Below, piece by piece: positions 34,560-43,610 of a DNA stretch of 64,000 bases. How positions within the stretch are numbered: position 1 is the stretch's first letter; each line of letters starts with the position of its first letter. Below the pieces are notes generated by a model that was not told the DNA's origin, did no database searches, and worked only from the letters and a program-made list of their open reading frames with translations. This DNA is from Acidobacteriota bacterium (GTDB lineage: Bacteria; Acidobacteriota; Blastocatellia; Chloracidobacteriales; JADJPF01): positions 1 through 64,000 of the forward strand of contig JACQZQ010000021.1 in NCBI GenBank assembly GCA_016213785.1, read 5' to 3'. Position numbers and translations under genes: made by a program.

Positions 34560-35258
34560 ATGAAACTTAGACTATTACTTACTACTTTAGTGTTAACGCT
34601 AGGTATGTTTTTTGCAGCTTGTGCTACAGATTCAGTAGCAAATAATAACTCTACTACAGCTAATAAATCTGCTCCAACTACTGAAAGTAAAGACCTTTCT
34701 GTTAATAATGTAAATTCTAATACAACAAATGCTGGCCCAACTCTTGGTGCACCTGCTCCAACATTTTCCTTAGAAGACCAAGATGGTAAAAAGGTTTCAC
34801 TATCAGACTTTGCAGGTAAAGTTGTTGTTTTAGAATGGATTAATCCAGATTGCCCATTTGTTAAGCGTCATTATGATGCTAAAACTATGACCACTACAGC
34901 CAATAAATATAAAGATAAAGATGTGGTTTGGCTAGCAATTAACACAACTCATTATATGGGTAAAGATAAATATAAAGAATGGATTAAGACTCACAATCTT
35001 TCCTACCCAATTTTAGATGACCATGAAGGCACAGTAGGAAAAATGTATGGAGCAAAAACTACTCCTCATATGTTTATAGTTGGAAAAGACGGAAAACTTG
35101 TTTATCAAGGCGGAGTTGATGATGATAATGCTGGTGATAAAGGCAAATCTGCTATCAACTACATTGATCAAGCTTTAGCAGAATTAACCGTTGATAAACC
35201 TGTTAGTGTTGCAACAACTAGACCTTATGGATGTTCTGTAAAATATGCTAAGAACTAA
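34560..35258 (+). CDS. Peroxiredoxin/thioredoxin-fold lipoprotein (232 aa)
   Basis: The N-terminus is a lipoprotein signal with lipobox FAAC (LRLLLTTLVLTLGMFFAAC). A Ser/Thr/Asn-rich linker of ~45 residues leads to an AhpC/TSA-type thioredoxin fold: APAPTFSLEDQDGKKVSLSD, VVVLEWINPDCPF with the probable peroxidatic Cys, and TTPHMFIVGKDGKLVYQGGVD. A further Cys in the C-terminal PYGCSVKY may be the resolving residue. It would act on the periplasmic side, reducing peroxides or protein thiols. The family is known mainly as a redoxin without an assigned substrate. A good hairpin terminator follows. Confidence 0.87.
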   Translation: MKLRLLLTTLVLTLGMFFAACATDSVANNNSTTANKSAPTTESKDLSVNNVNSNTTNAGPTLGAPAPTFSLEDQDGKKVSLSDFAGKVVVLEWINPDCPFVKRHYDAKTMTTTANKYKDKDVVWLAINTTHYMGKDKYKEWIKTHNLSYPILDDHEGTVGKMYGAKTTPHMFIVGKDGKLVYQGGVDDDNAGDKGKSAINYIDQALAELTVDKPVSVATTRPYGCSVKYAKN

Positions 35259-35274
35259 GTCAACTTTATCTAGC

Positions 35275-35313
35275 AATAAAAATAGCCCAGTGATTTGCTG
35301 GGCTATTTTTATT
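35275..35313. terminator. Bidirectional rho-independent terminator
   Basis: A 16-bp perfect stem (35275-35290 with 35298-35313, core atagcccag/ctgggctat) with a 7-nt loop is flanked by A and T runs. It lies between the stop of the lipoprotein gene and the stop of the convergent NHL protein. Confidence 0.88.
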
Positions 35314-35323
35314 ATGTTCTATT

Positions 35324-38300
35324 TTAGAAATTAAAACTAATAGTGTTAGATGTAATTCCATTTACTGTTACTGCCACTGTATTCTGTCCCTTTTTAAGAC
35401 CAAATTTCTTTTTACTTCCCTTAAGTTCAATTTTTGTGTCTGCTTGGCTACTGATTGTGCTACTTACATCAACATCATTTACCCTTACAATCGCACCTGA
35501 AGTACCAAAACCTGAGCCTAAAACGGTTAAAGTGGGTTTAGTAAAAGATGCAGTACTTACCATTAAACTGCCTGGAATTGTTATATTAAACATAGTCTGA
35601 TCACTTAACCCACCAGCATTTGTTACTCTAACTATAACAACACCACTTTGAGCACCCATTTGCGGAGCAATGCGAATCACTCCATTACCTGCGCCATTAT
35701 CAGTTAGTGAAACATACGTTGGAGCACCAATTAATGAGAGAGTTAGACCCATTTGATTAATTGGATCCATTACACTTACATTAACCATTGCAACCTCTCC
35801 TGGTTTTACAGTTTGACTAGCAACAGTATTTAATTTAGGTGGTCTAAGCATCTGTACAACACTAAGCTTTACCATTTGAGTACGCACTATTTGCCCTGAA
35901 GTACCTGTAACAATAATGTTAAAATCTCCAACTGTTGCATTTGCGAGAGCATTAACTGTCAAAGTTGAACTAGCACCAGGACTTACACCATTTTGTGAAA
36001 AGCTTAGCCTTAAATTGCTGTCTGGTGGGTCTACTGTTGCAGATAAAGAAACCGAGTCACTAAAGTCATTGATGGCTTGAGTGCTTATATTAAAGCTAGT
36101 TGCGGCTCCTAAAGGTACTGTTTGAACAGCAGGTCTAGCAACTAAAACAAAATCTCCTGCTGGCTTAGGTGTAATAACTAAACGAATCATTTCTTGACGA
36201 GTTACTGAACCGCTTTGACCTGTTAGAGCAATACTAAATACACCTGGCATAACACTGCTAGCAATATTAACAGTTAAAGTAGCCATTTGTCCGCTATTTA
36301 TACTAGTATTAGATAAACTTAGCGAAATCCCAGAGTTAGGAGGGTTTAGCACTGTAGCTAATGAAACAGCGCTGTTAAAACCATTTAAGCTATTAAAACT
36401 AACACTAAACCTAGCAATTCCACCAGCTTGAATATTTTGTGAAACAGGCGAGACATTTAGAGAAAAATCAGGAGCATTTGCAGAACTACCCAATAATTTC
36501 ATAACACGAATAGCATTATTAAAAGTATCTAAAACAAATAAACTAGAGTTACTATCTAGGGCTAAAGCATAGGGACTATTAAGTCTTGCTTGTGAAGCTA
36601 AATTCCCATCACCGCTAAAACCTGTAGTTCCTGTGCCAGCAATTGTACTAATAATACCTGTTTGAACATCAACTCGACGAATACGATCATTTTCTGAATC
36701 TGAAATAAAAATATTACCAGCATCATCAACTACTATGCCCTTTGGAAGTCTTAAACTTGCTGATGTAGCAACACCACCATCACCGCTAAAATCATCCATA
36801 CCATTGCCTGCAATAGTAGTGATTATTCCATTTGTGTCTATTTTTCTAACTCTACTATCATCACTATCTACAATATATAAATTACCCTTGCTATCTATGG
36901 CTAAAGAGCGAGGAAAAACAAATTGAGCAGCCTTTGCCATCCCTCCATCACCAGCAGACCCCATCATTCCTGTACCTGCAATAGTTGTAATCATCCCTGT
37001 TTGAATATCTATTCGTCGAATTCTTCTATTATCAGAATCAGCAACAAAAAGATTCCCCTCGCTATCAAGAGCCAAACCATGTGGAGAATTTAATCTAGCT
37101 TTTGTAGCCAGACCATTATCACCACTAAAGCCCGATGCTCCTGTACCAGCAAAGATAGTTATCATTCCAGTATTTAGATCCACTCTTTGGATCATATTTC
37201 TACCAGTATCAGAAATGTATAAATTATCTTCATCTACGGCAATTCCACTTGGAAAACGCAAATTAATATCTAAAGCAGATCCTTCTAATACTCTTCCATC
37301 ATCGCCGCCATCGTCTCCATCATCTCCATCATCGCCGCCATCATCTCCATCATCGCCGCCATCATCTCCATCGTCTCCATCGCCACCATCACTATCATCA
37401 TTATCGCTATTGCTACCGTCATCTTCTCCAAATTCCTCGCCAAGACCATCATCGCCTAAATTAGGGTCTACATCGTCATCACCTACAAGAGTATCTGCAA
37501 TGCCTTTATTTGTATCTATTACAACTACTCTATTGTTAAAAGTATCTGCTATATAAATAAACCCTTCTTGATCAATCACCATAGCCTCAGGGTAATCAAA
37601 ACGAGTATCCATTACACTACCTTTAAGAGTAAAGCTATTAGTTCCATTTCCTGCAATAGTTGTAATTATGCCATCAACTGTTACACGACGGATTCTATTA
37701 TTCCCAGTATCAGAGATAATTAAATTACCTAATCCATCTACAGCAATAGATTTAGGAAGATTTAAGCTAGAAGTAGTAGCAGCACCTCCATCACCACCAA
37801 AAGCAAGTTCACCGCTTCCAGCAACAGTTGCTATTACACCTGTTTTAGCATCAACTCGGCGAATTCGGCTGTTAACGGAATCTGAGATAAAAATATTACC
37901 TAGTGTATCAATCTTAAAATCTTCAGGAGAATTTAACTTAGCAGTGGTTGCAGCACCTCCATCACCTGCAAAGCCTTTAGTCCCATCACCTACAACGGTT
38001 GTAATAGTTTGAGTACTTGGGTTAATACGACGAATACGACCACTTGATGAGGCTAGGAAAAAGATATTATTAGAACTATCTACAGCAATAATTTCTACTG
38101 CTCCAATTGCAGTACTAGTAGCTATTGCTCCATCTTCACCGATAGTTTTATTACCATTACCTGCAATAGTTGTAATCAGCCCTGTTTGACTATCAACACG
38201 GCGAATCCGGTTATTGCCAGTATCAGCAATTAAAATATTTCCAGCTAAATCAACAGTTATACCTTGAGGAAACCGTAAACTTGCATTTGTAGCAAGACCA

Positions 38301-40306
38301 TTATCACCGCTAAAGGAACGTATACCATTACCTGCAACTGTTGTAATTATTCCTGTAATAGCATCAACTCTACGAACACGACTATTACCAAAATCTGCAA
38401 TAAATAAATTTCCACTGCTATCTAAAGCAATACTTTTAGGCAAGTTCAGGCTTGCAGCTAAAGCCGATGTCCCATCACCAGTAAAACCTCTTACACCGTT
38501 GCCTGCAATAGTTGTAATAACGCCTGCTGTATCTATCATACGGATACGATGATTACTAGAATCAACTACAAAAATATTACCAGCCCCATCAACTGCTACA
38601 CCTTCAGGTCTATTTAGACTTGACTCTAGGGCATCTCCTCCATCGCCTAAGAATGGAACCCCACCAGCAAAAGTAGTAATTTGACCATTTGTTAAATCTT
38701 GTAATGGGTCAGAAAAAATTCTAAATGGCCGTTGGATAACACCGCCACGAGTACGAATTGAAAGGGTTCTAATACCAGGTGCTTGTTGTGAAGGGACAGT
38801 AAAACGTAGTCTAGTAGAGCTATCTATTGTTGCTCTAACAACAGCATCCCCTAAAATCACATCACTCTCTGGAGCAAAGTTCTTACCTGTAACAATAATT
38901 TCAGTACCACCCTGTAAACGATCACTATCTTGAGTCATACTAATAATTTGTGGAGCACCAACAGTCACAACTTTTACAGCATCCCTATCACTTGTAGCAT
39001 TACTATCTAAGACCAAAGTCTGATTTCCTCGTACCACAACACTAGAAGCTTGACCAAAACTAACTCCAGGTTGAGCTAAAGAGATCATTTGTCTTTGTTT
39101 AGGATCATCTGTTATAAGCTTTGCACCTGATTTATCTACTACGTAAATATTACCAACGCTATCAACGCTAATTGAAGTAGGTTGATTAAATTCAAATTCA
39201 CTATCGGCTAAAGCAGAAATATCTTGAGAAGCGCTTTGATTAATTGGCCCAACAGTTGTTACTTTTCCATCTAAAGAGACTGCTCTAATACGGTTATTAC
39301 CCGTATCTGCAACCAGTAAAACAGTTTGTTGTTGTGTACCAAAAAAGCTAGTACTAGCAGATTGAAGGCTAATTGCAGTAGGGCGATTAAAAGCGGCGGC
39401 ACGGCCTTGACCATCGGCCTTTGAAGCTATGCCTGGTTGACCAGCAACTAAGCGAACTTGTTTTTTATTAAAATCAGCAACATAAATTGCATGGTTTCCT
39501 GTATCAACAATATAAACATTACCTCCTAAGTCAACTACAACACCTTGAGGAGAGCTAAAAGCAGCTTGTTCAAAAGGAGTTATGTCATTTCTATTGATTC
39601 CTGGGCTGCCATTACCTATTACCGTGATAACCTGATCATCAAAACCTACTTTTCTAACACTATGATTTAATGTATCTGCAACATAAGTACCACCCTGAGG
39701 GCGATTATCTAGAGCAATTGCTGTAGGGCCAGAAAAAAGTGCTTGGCTCCTCTCACCATCGTCTTTACCTCGACTACCTAATTTACCTGCAAAAACCTTT
39801 GCTTCTGCATTAGTATTTATTTTTTTATAAATAACATTACTAGCAGGATCACTAAGGTAAATAGCTCCCTGTGCATCAACTTTAGTATCTCCAGGAACTT
39901 TTACACCACTACTGCTATTTACTCTTGTTACAACAATAAAAGTAGAAACACTCTGACTACCCATTTTAGCTGTAATAGTGGCATATCCTCTTTGCAAACC
40001 AGCAACCATCCCTGTTTGAGCATCAACATTAGCAATATCAGGGCTATCAGAAGTAAAAGTAGCACCTGTTACTGGCTGACCATTACTATTTAATAAACTT
40101 AGCTGTAATTGTTTACCTTCATTAATTACAGGGTTAGGATCACGATCTGGGCCTGTTAATACTAAAGTGCTACTTTGCAAAACACTAGAAACAAATATGT
40201 GAGTATATTTTTGATAAGTTGCTAAAAAAACTCTAGAGCTTGCAAATAATGGAATAATAAGCACACATAAACAGATTAGAAACTTGCGAGATAAATATTT
40301 AGTCAT
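35324..40306 (-). CDS. Giant secreted NHL-propeller adhesin-like protein (1660 aa)
   Basis: Signal segment KFLICLCVLIIPLFASSRVF. Domains in order: a Big-2-like Ig fold (about 55-130; GYATITAKMGSQSVSTF); a first irregular NHL group (140-440); a TIG domain (about 455-540; GGTEIIVTGKNFAPESDV); NHL units with ITTIAGNG and FSGDGG motifs; a Gly/Asp linker (DDGDDGGDDGDDGG and similar) around residues 970-1005; four more NHL units; two Ig-like repeats starting DFSLNVSPVSQNI and DFVLVARPAVQTV; a cadherin-like fold; and a C-terminal TIG-like module. The protein is exported and probably at the cell surface, where it may bind polymer or calcium (acidic linker). Its C-terminal module is shared with two other proteins of this window. 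Confidence 0.85.
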   Translation of the reverse strand: MTKYLSRKFLICLCVLIIPLFASSRVFLATYQKYTHIFVSSVLQSSTLVLTGPDRDPNPVINEGKQLQLSLLNSNGQPVTGATFTSDSPDIANVDAQTGMVAGLQRGYATITAKMGSQSVSTFIVVTRVNSSSGVKVPGDTKVDAQGAIYLSDPASNVIYKKINTNAEAKVFAGKLGSRGKDDGERSQALFSGPTAIALDNRPQGGTYVADTLNHSVRKVGFDDQVITVIGNGSPGINRNDITPFEQAAFSSPQGVVVDLGGNVYIVDTGNHAIYVADFNKKQVRLVAGQPGIASKADGQGRAAAFNRPTAISLQSASTSFFGTQQQTVLLVADTGNNRIRAVSLDGKVTTVGPINQSASQDISALADSEFEFNQPTSISVDSVGNIYVVDKSGAKLITDDPKQRQMISLAQPGVSFGQASSVVVRGNQTLVLDSNATSDRDAVKVVTVGAPQIISMTQDSDRLQGGTEIIVTGKNFAPESDVILGDAVVRATIDSSTRLRFTVPSQQAPGIRTLSIRTRGGVIQRPFRIFSDPLQDLTNGQITTFAGGVPFLGDGGDALESSLNRPEGVAVDGAGNIFVVDSSNHRIRMIDTAGVITTIAGNGVRGFTGDGTSALAASLNLPKSIALDSSGNLFIADFGNSRVRRVDAITGIITTVAGNGIRSFSGDNGLATNASLRFPQGITVDLAGNILIADTGNNRIRRVDSQTGLITTIAGNGNKTIGEDGAIATSTAIGAVEIIAVDSSNNIFFLASSSGRIRRINPSTQTITTVVGDGTKGFAGDGGAATTAKLNSPEDFKIDTLGNIFISDSVNSRIRRVDAKTGVIATVAGSGELAFGGDGGAATTSSLNLPKSIAVDGLGNLIISDTGNNRIRRVTVDGIITTIAGNGTNSFTLKGSVMDTRFDYPEAMVIDQEGFIYIADTFNNRVVVIDTNKGIADTLVGDDDVDPNLGDDGLGEEFGEDDGSNSDNDDSDGGDGDDGDDGGDDGDDGGDDGDDGDDGGDDGRVLEGSALDINLRFPSGIAVDEDNLYISDTGRNMIQRVDLNTGMITIFAGTGASGFSGDNGLATKARLNSPHGLALDSEGNLFVADSDNRRIRRIDIQTGMITTIAGTGMMGSAGDGGMAKAAQFVFPRSLAIDSKGNLYIVDSDDSRVRKIDTNGIITTIAGNGMDDFSGDGGVATSASLRLPKGIVVDDAGNIFISDSENDRIRRVDVQTGIISTIAGTGTTGFSGDGNLASQARLNSPYALALDSNSSLFVLDTFNNAIRVMKLLGSSANAPDFSLNVSPVSQNIQAGGIARFSVSFNSLNGFNSAVSLATVLNPPNSGISLSLSNTSINSGQMATLTVNIASSVMPGVFSIALTGQSGSVTRQEMIRLVITPKPAGDFVLVARPAVQTVPLGAATSFNISTQAINDFSDSVSLSATVDPPDSNLRLSFSQNGVSPGASSTLTVNALANATVGDFNIIVTGTSGQIVRTQMVKLSVVQMLRPPKLNTVASQTVKPGEVAMVNVSVMDPINQMGLTLSLIGAPTYVSLTDNGAGNGVIRIAPQMGAQSGVVIVRVTNAGGLSDQTMFNITIPGSLMVSTASFTKPTLTVLGSGFGTSGAIVRVNDVDVSSTISSQADTKIELKGSKKKFGLKKGQNTVAVTVNGITSNTISFNF

Positions 40307-40515
40307 ATGTTCCTCTTTTTATCATCTTGGTTAATACTTAGTGTTTAAGCGTATTTAGTGGATCATCTAGACCATAAATCAAAGTATCTTCTAGGATAGA
40401 TTAACTATCAAGCTAAATATTGTTAAGACTTAAAAGATATTTTGTCTCTACAATGTTCCTAGAATATTAAGACAAATCTGATAAAGAGCTAATTTGTTAA
40501 ATTATAAAAAACTAT

Positions 40516-40544
40516 TTGACAAGAGGTAAAACTTTTATTAATAT
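40516..40544 (+). promoter_or_regulatory. arsR promoter
   Basis: A consensus -35 TTGACA (40516-40521), 17-bp spacer and -10 TAATAT (40539-40544) would start transcription at about 40551, only ~4 nt before ATG 40555. The operator candidate 40535-40570 overlaps the -10 box and the start point. Confidence 0.6.
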
Positions 40545-40570
40545 GTGCAAATATATGCATATATTAATAG
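40535..40570. promoter_or_regulatory. Candidate ArsR operator at arsR
   Basis: Two 15-bp arms around a 6-bp spacer (aatata) match at 13 of 15 positions. The core is ATGTGCA-N6-TGCATAT. It overlaps the -10 box and the first codons, an arrangement suited to autorepression. A matching core occurs at 40925-40944. Confidence 0.6.
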
Positions 40571-40911
40571 AAAACCAATTAACAAGAGAAGCTGCTGCTA
40601 ATAAGATATTGGATGTAATAGATTCAGAGTTTTTTAAAGCACTAGCAGAACCTGTGCGTATTGAAATAATAAAAGTGTTACTACTTTATGGCCCGGCGGA
40701 TATAAACTCAATATCAAAGCATATGCCTCAAGATCGCTCTGTTATCTCTAAACACCTACAGATACTTTTTAGAGCAGATTTACTTAATTGTGAGAAAAGT
40801 GGTAGACACCGTATTTACTCTCTAAAGGCAGAAGCCTTTGTAGGGCAATTAGAAAAGATTTTTACTACTGTACAAAAGTTGGTTGCTTGTTGTTGTCCTT
40901 CAACTAAATAA
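40555..40911 (+). CDS. arsR: ArsR/SmtB-family arsenic-responsive repressor (118 aa)
   Basis: A winged-helix repressor: EFFKALAEPVRIEIIKVL, then DINSISKHM and the recognition helix DRSVISKHLQILF, then the wing GRHRIYSL. The C-terminus has three adjacent Cys (LVACCCPSTK), as in ArsR types that bind As(III) through C-terminal thiols. Binding of As(III) would release it from its operator. ATG 40555 is chosen because TTG 40516 forms the -35 box and ATG 40543 lies in the -10 box. The transcript would be almost leaderless, which fits the lack of a ribosome site near the start. The neighbours are the other arsenic genes. Confidence 0.87.
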   Translation: MHILIENQLTREAAANKILDVIDSEFFKALAEPVRIEIIKVLLLYGPADINSISKHMPQDRSVISKHLQILFRADLLNCEKSGRHRIYSLKAEAFVGQLEKIFTTVQKLVACCCPSTK

Positions 40912-40924
40912 TTTTTTGATTATT

Positions 40925-40944
40925 ACGTGCATACATACGCATAT
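40925..40944. promoter_or_regulatory. Candidate ArsR operator upstream of the dioxygenase gene
   Basis: acgtgca-tacata-cgcatat has the same layout as the arsR site (two 7-bp arms, 6-bp spacer) and matches its arms at 12 of 14 positions. It lies 95 bp before the dioxygenase ATG, suggesting joint control. Confidence 0.45.
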
Positions 40945-41038
40945 ATATATTAACTAATGTTTTCATCAAACTAACCCTAGCTTAAATACATAAGCTAATT
41001 ATTATTTAATTTTTAACTTACTTAATAAAGAAGGATTT

Positions 41039-42031
41039 ATGAATATTATTAAAGCTCCTATAAATGCTAGTACTGCATGGCTAGGTAAGACTATGTCACT
41101 AGAAAGTAATTGGATACACAAACTACAAGGATCTGAACTTGCAGAAATAAACACTGCTTTAGAAAAAGCAAAATCAACTAATAAACCTTTACCAGAGCTT
41201 ACTTATAAGGATTTTCCTTTAACTAATTTAATAGCAACAATAAAAAGTTGGCTTAAAGAGCTTAATGATGGGCTAGGTTTCTTACTTATCAAAGGTTTAC
41301 CAGTTCAAAACTATAGTCAGCAAGAAATAGAAATTATTTATTATGGGTTATCTCTATACTTAGGGAAACCTGTCAGCCAAAATGCAGCAGGTGATTTAAT
41401 AGGCCATGTCCGTGATACTGGAGCTAATAGCAAAAACCCTGGTGTAAGGCTCTATCAGACTCGTGAAAAACAAGATTTTCACTGTGATGGTTCTGATTTA
41501 GTAGGACTTCTTTGCTTAAAACGTGCTAAAAGTGGAGGTTTAAGCCGTATAGTTAGCTCTATGTCTATTTATAACAAGATCTTAGAGTCTAGACCTGATT
41601 TAGTAGATTTGCTATATCAGCCAATGTATTTTGATCGTAATAATGAAGAGCCTATAGGAGAGCCACCATTTTTCCCTTTACCAATTTGTCATATTAATCA
41701 AGGAAAACTTAGGTTCTTTTACATAGGCTGGTATATAAGAAAGGCACAAAGGCACAAGGAAGTGCCTCGTTTAACAAAGCAACAACTAGAATTACTTGAA
41801 CTAATTGAGCTAACAGCTAATGATTCTGAGTATTACTTAGATATGGATTTTGATGTTGGGGATATTCAATTTCTAAACAATGGGGTTATTTTGCATTCAA
41901 GAACAGAGTATGAAGATTATGATGAAGTTGAACTTAAACGTCATTTGCTTAGGCTTTGGTTAAAAACGCATGATTTTTCTGTCGTCGAAGATATACTTAG
42001 AGAAGGTATCTTAGCTAGATCCAATCAATAA
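41039..42031 (+). CDS. TauD/TfdA-type Fe(II)/2-oxoglutarate dioxygenase-like protein (330 aa)
   Basis: GFLLIKGLPVQNYSQ is typical of the N-terminal part of TauD-family enzymes. The iron site is visible as FHCDGSD (HxD) and the distal His in LNNGVILHSR, followed by KRHLLRLWL, whose Arg fits the 2-oxoglutarate carboxylate-binding residue. Members oxidise substrates such as taurine or aromatic ethers with O2 and 2-oxoglutarate. An AAGGA ribosome site precedes the ATG. It follows arsR by 127 bp on the same strand and converges on arsC, and it carries an ArsR-like operator in front. A role in organoarsenical or other toxicant metabolism is inferred from context only; no such member is known to me. 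Confidence 0.85.
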   Translation: MNIIKAPINASTAWLGKTMSLESNWIHKLQGSELAEINTALEKAKSTNKPLPELTYKDFPLTNLIATIKSWLKELNDGLGFLLIKGLPVQNYSQQEIEIIYYGLSLYLGKPVSQNAAGDLIGHVRDTGANSKNPGVRLYQTREKQDFHCDGSDLVGLLCLKRAKSGGLSRIVSSMSIYNKILESRPDLVDLLYQPMYFDRNNEEPIGEPPFFPLPICHINQGKLRFFYIGWYIRKAQRHKEVPRLTKQQLELLELIELTANDSEYYLDMDFDVGDIQFLNNGVILHSRTEYEDYDEVELKRHLLRLWLKTHDFSVVEDILREGILARSNQ

Positions 42032-42036
42032 TAAGC

Positions 42037-42058
42037 AATAATAAAATTATTTATTATT
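42037..42058. terminator. AT-rich hairpin between convergent dioxygenase and arsC genes
   Basis: aataataaa and tttattatt form a 9-bp perfect stem with a 4-nt loop. It is AT-only and weak, lying in the 30 bp between the two stops. Call is tentative. Confidence 0.4.
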
Positions 42059-42061
42059 CCA

Positions 42062-42481
42062 TTATTCATTGACTACATTTGGCTTAGAGATACTTAAAAT
42101 AAGGTCTTTAACCTTAGATTCTATTAAATCTCTAACCTCTCTAAATTCTTCTTTAGACATATGTTTAGGGTCAGGGATTTTCCAATCTTCTCTATGTTTT
42201 GCCATTACAAACGGGCACTCATCACCACATCCCATTGTAATGGCATACTCATATTCGTCTGTAGGAATATCTTGCAAAGATTTAGAAGTATGTTTGGTAA
42301 GGTCATAGCCAAGTTCTTTCATTGTGTCTATAGCTTTAGGGTTTACATTTCCAGAGGGGCGAGAACCTGCACTATAAGTTTTAATTATTCTTTGACCATG
42401 AATTTTGGCAAAAGCTTCTGCCATTTGGCTACGACAAGAATTTTCTACACATACAAATAGAACTTTTGGTAACTTATTCAT
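42062..42481 (-). CDS. arsC: Arsenate reductase, LMW-phosphatase type (139 aa)
   Basis: The P-loop CVENSCRSQ starts with the nucleophile C11 and has C16 and the conserved Arg. MGCGDECP supplies C85 and C89 for the relay of disulphides, and DPKHMSKEEFREV follows, as in the thioredoxin/mycothiol-coupled ArsC class. It reduces arsenate to arsenite in the cytoplasm so that Acr3 can export it. It is the last gene of the minus-strand operon arsI-acr3-arsC, starting 18 bp after the acr3 stop. Confidence 0.93.
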   Translation of the reverse strand: MNKLPKVLFVCVENSCRSQMAEAFAKIHGQRIIKTYSAGSRPSGNVNPKAIDTMKELGYDLTKHTSKSLQDIPTDEYEYAITMGCGDECPFVMAKHREDWKIPDPKHMSKEEFREVRDLIESKVKDLILSISKPNVVNE

Positions 42482-42499
42482 TATAAAACACCTTCTTAT

Positions 42500-43588
42500 T
42501 TATATTGTTTTGCACAGTTTGATTTCTGTATTGGGTAAGTTTTCTGGAAAATATTTTTTTTCAAACCAAAGAGCAACATTAACTAAAGCTATTAAGGCAG
42601 GCACTTCAACTAAAGGCCCAATTACAGCCGTAAAAGCTGCTCCATGATGAATGCCAAAAGTTGCTACTGCTACAGCAATAGCTAACTCAAAATTATTTGA
42701 AGCAGCAGTAAAAGAAAGTGTAGCTGATTCAGAATAGTTGGCTTTTAATTTTTTGCTTATAAAGAATGAAATTATAAACATCACAACAAAATAAATTAGC
42801 AAAGGAATAGCAATCCTAATTACGTCTAATGGAAGCGCTACTATTACTTCACCTTTAAGAGAAAATATTATAACTATTGTAAATAATAGGGCTATAAGAG
42901 TTAGAGGACTAATTTTAGGGATAAAACTTGTTTGATACCAATCTTTTCCTTTGAGCTTTATTAAAGAAAACCGAGTGATAATTCCTGCTAAAAATGGAAC
43001 CCCTAAGTAGATAAAGACACTTTTAGAAATTTCTAAAGCTGTTATGTTTACTGAGGTACTTTTTAATCCAAACCAACTAGGTAAAAGTGTAATAAAAAAG
43101 TAAGCATAAATTGGATAAAAGAAAACTTGAAAAACAGAGTTAAAAGCTACTAGACCAGCACAATATTCAGAATCGCCTTTAGCTAACTCATTCCAAACAA
43201 TAACCATAGCAATACAACGAGCAAGACCAATCATAATCAGCCCAACCATATATTCTGGTTTGTCATTTAGTAAAGCTATTGCGAGTACAAACATTAGTAT
43301 AGGGCCAATTACCCAATTTTGTACTAAAGACAAGCATAATACTTTGAAATTACGAAAAACTTTTCCCATTTCTTCGTAACGTACTTTAGCTAAGGGAGGA
43401 TACATCATCAAAATTAATCCTATAGCAATAGGAATGGATGTTGTTCCAACGCTTAAAGTATTAAGCATTGGAACAACATTTGGACAAAAGTAACCTAAGC
43501 AAATACCCAAGCCCATAGCCCCAAATATCCAAAAAGTTAGAAATCTATCCAAAAAAGATAATTTGCTTGCTACACTTGGGGTACTCAT
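42500..43588 (-). CDS. acr3: Arsenite efflux permease Acr3 (362 aa)
   Basis: About ten membrane helices, for example [19 protein letters not shown], with the family signature [19 protein letters not shown]; its Cys is needed for arsenite transport in studied homologues. [20 protein letters not shown] and [20 protein letters not shown] are also typical. Acr3 exports arsenite across the inner membrane using the proton motive force. ATG 43588 is chosen because AAAGGA lies upstream and the N-terminus [16 protein letters not shown] fits other Acr3 proteins; an in-frame ATG at 43633 would overlap arsI. Confidence 0.93.
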   Translation of the reverse strand: MSTPSVASKLSFLDRFLTFWIFGAMGLGICLGYFCPNVVPMLNTLSVGTTSIPIAIGLILMMYPPLAKVRYEEMGKVFRNFKVLCLSLVQNWVIGPILMFVLAIALLNDKPEYMVGLIMIGLARCIAMVIVWNELAKGDSEYCAGLVAFNSVFQVFFYPIYAYFFITLLPSWFGLKSTSVNITALEISKSVFIYLGVPFLAGIITRFSLIKLKGKDWYQTSFIPKISPLTLIALLFTIVIIFSLKGEVIVALPLDVIRIAIPLLIYFVVMFIISFFISKKLKANYSESATLSFTAASNNFELAIAVAVATFGIHHGAAFTAVIGPLVEVPALIALVNVALWFEKKYFPENLPNTEIKLCKTI

Positions 43589-43610
43589 AAAAACATCCTT
43601 TTTTGAACTA

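Noticed and set aside
37215-37556. Ser/Pro-rich plus-strand frame opposite the Gly/Asp linker
   Set aside because: It is the antisense of the DDG-type repeats and simply reflects their composition.
40516-40542. TTG at 40516 as the arsR start
   Set aside because: It is part of a consensus -35 box, and the added residues do not resemble ArsR N-termini.
42069-42460. Plus-strand frames opposite arsC
   Set aside because: arsC is unambiguous from its Cys motifs, and the opposite frames show no known domain.
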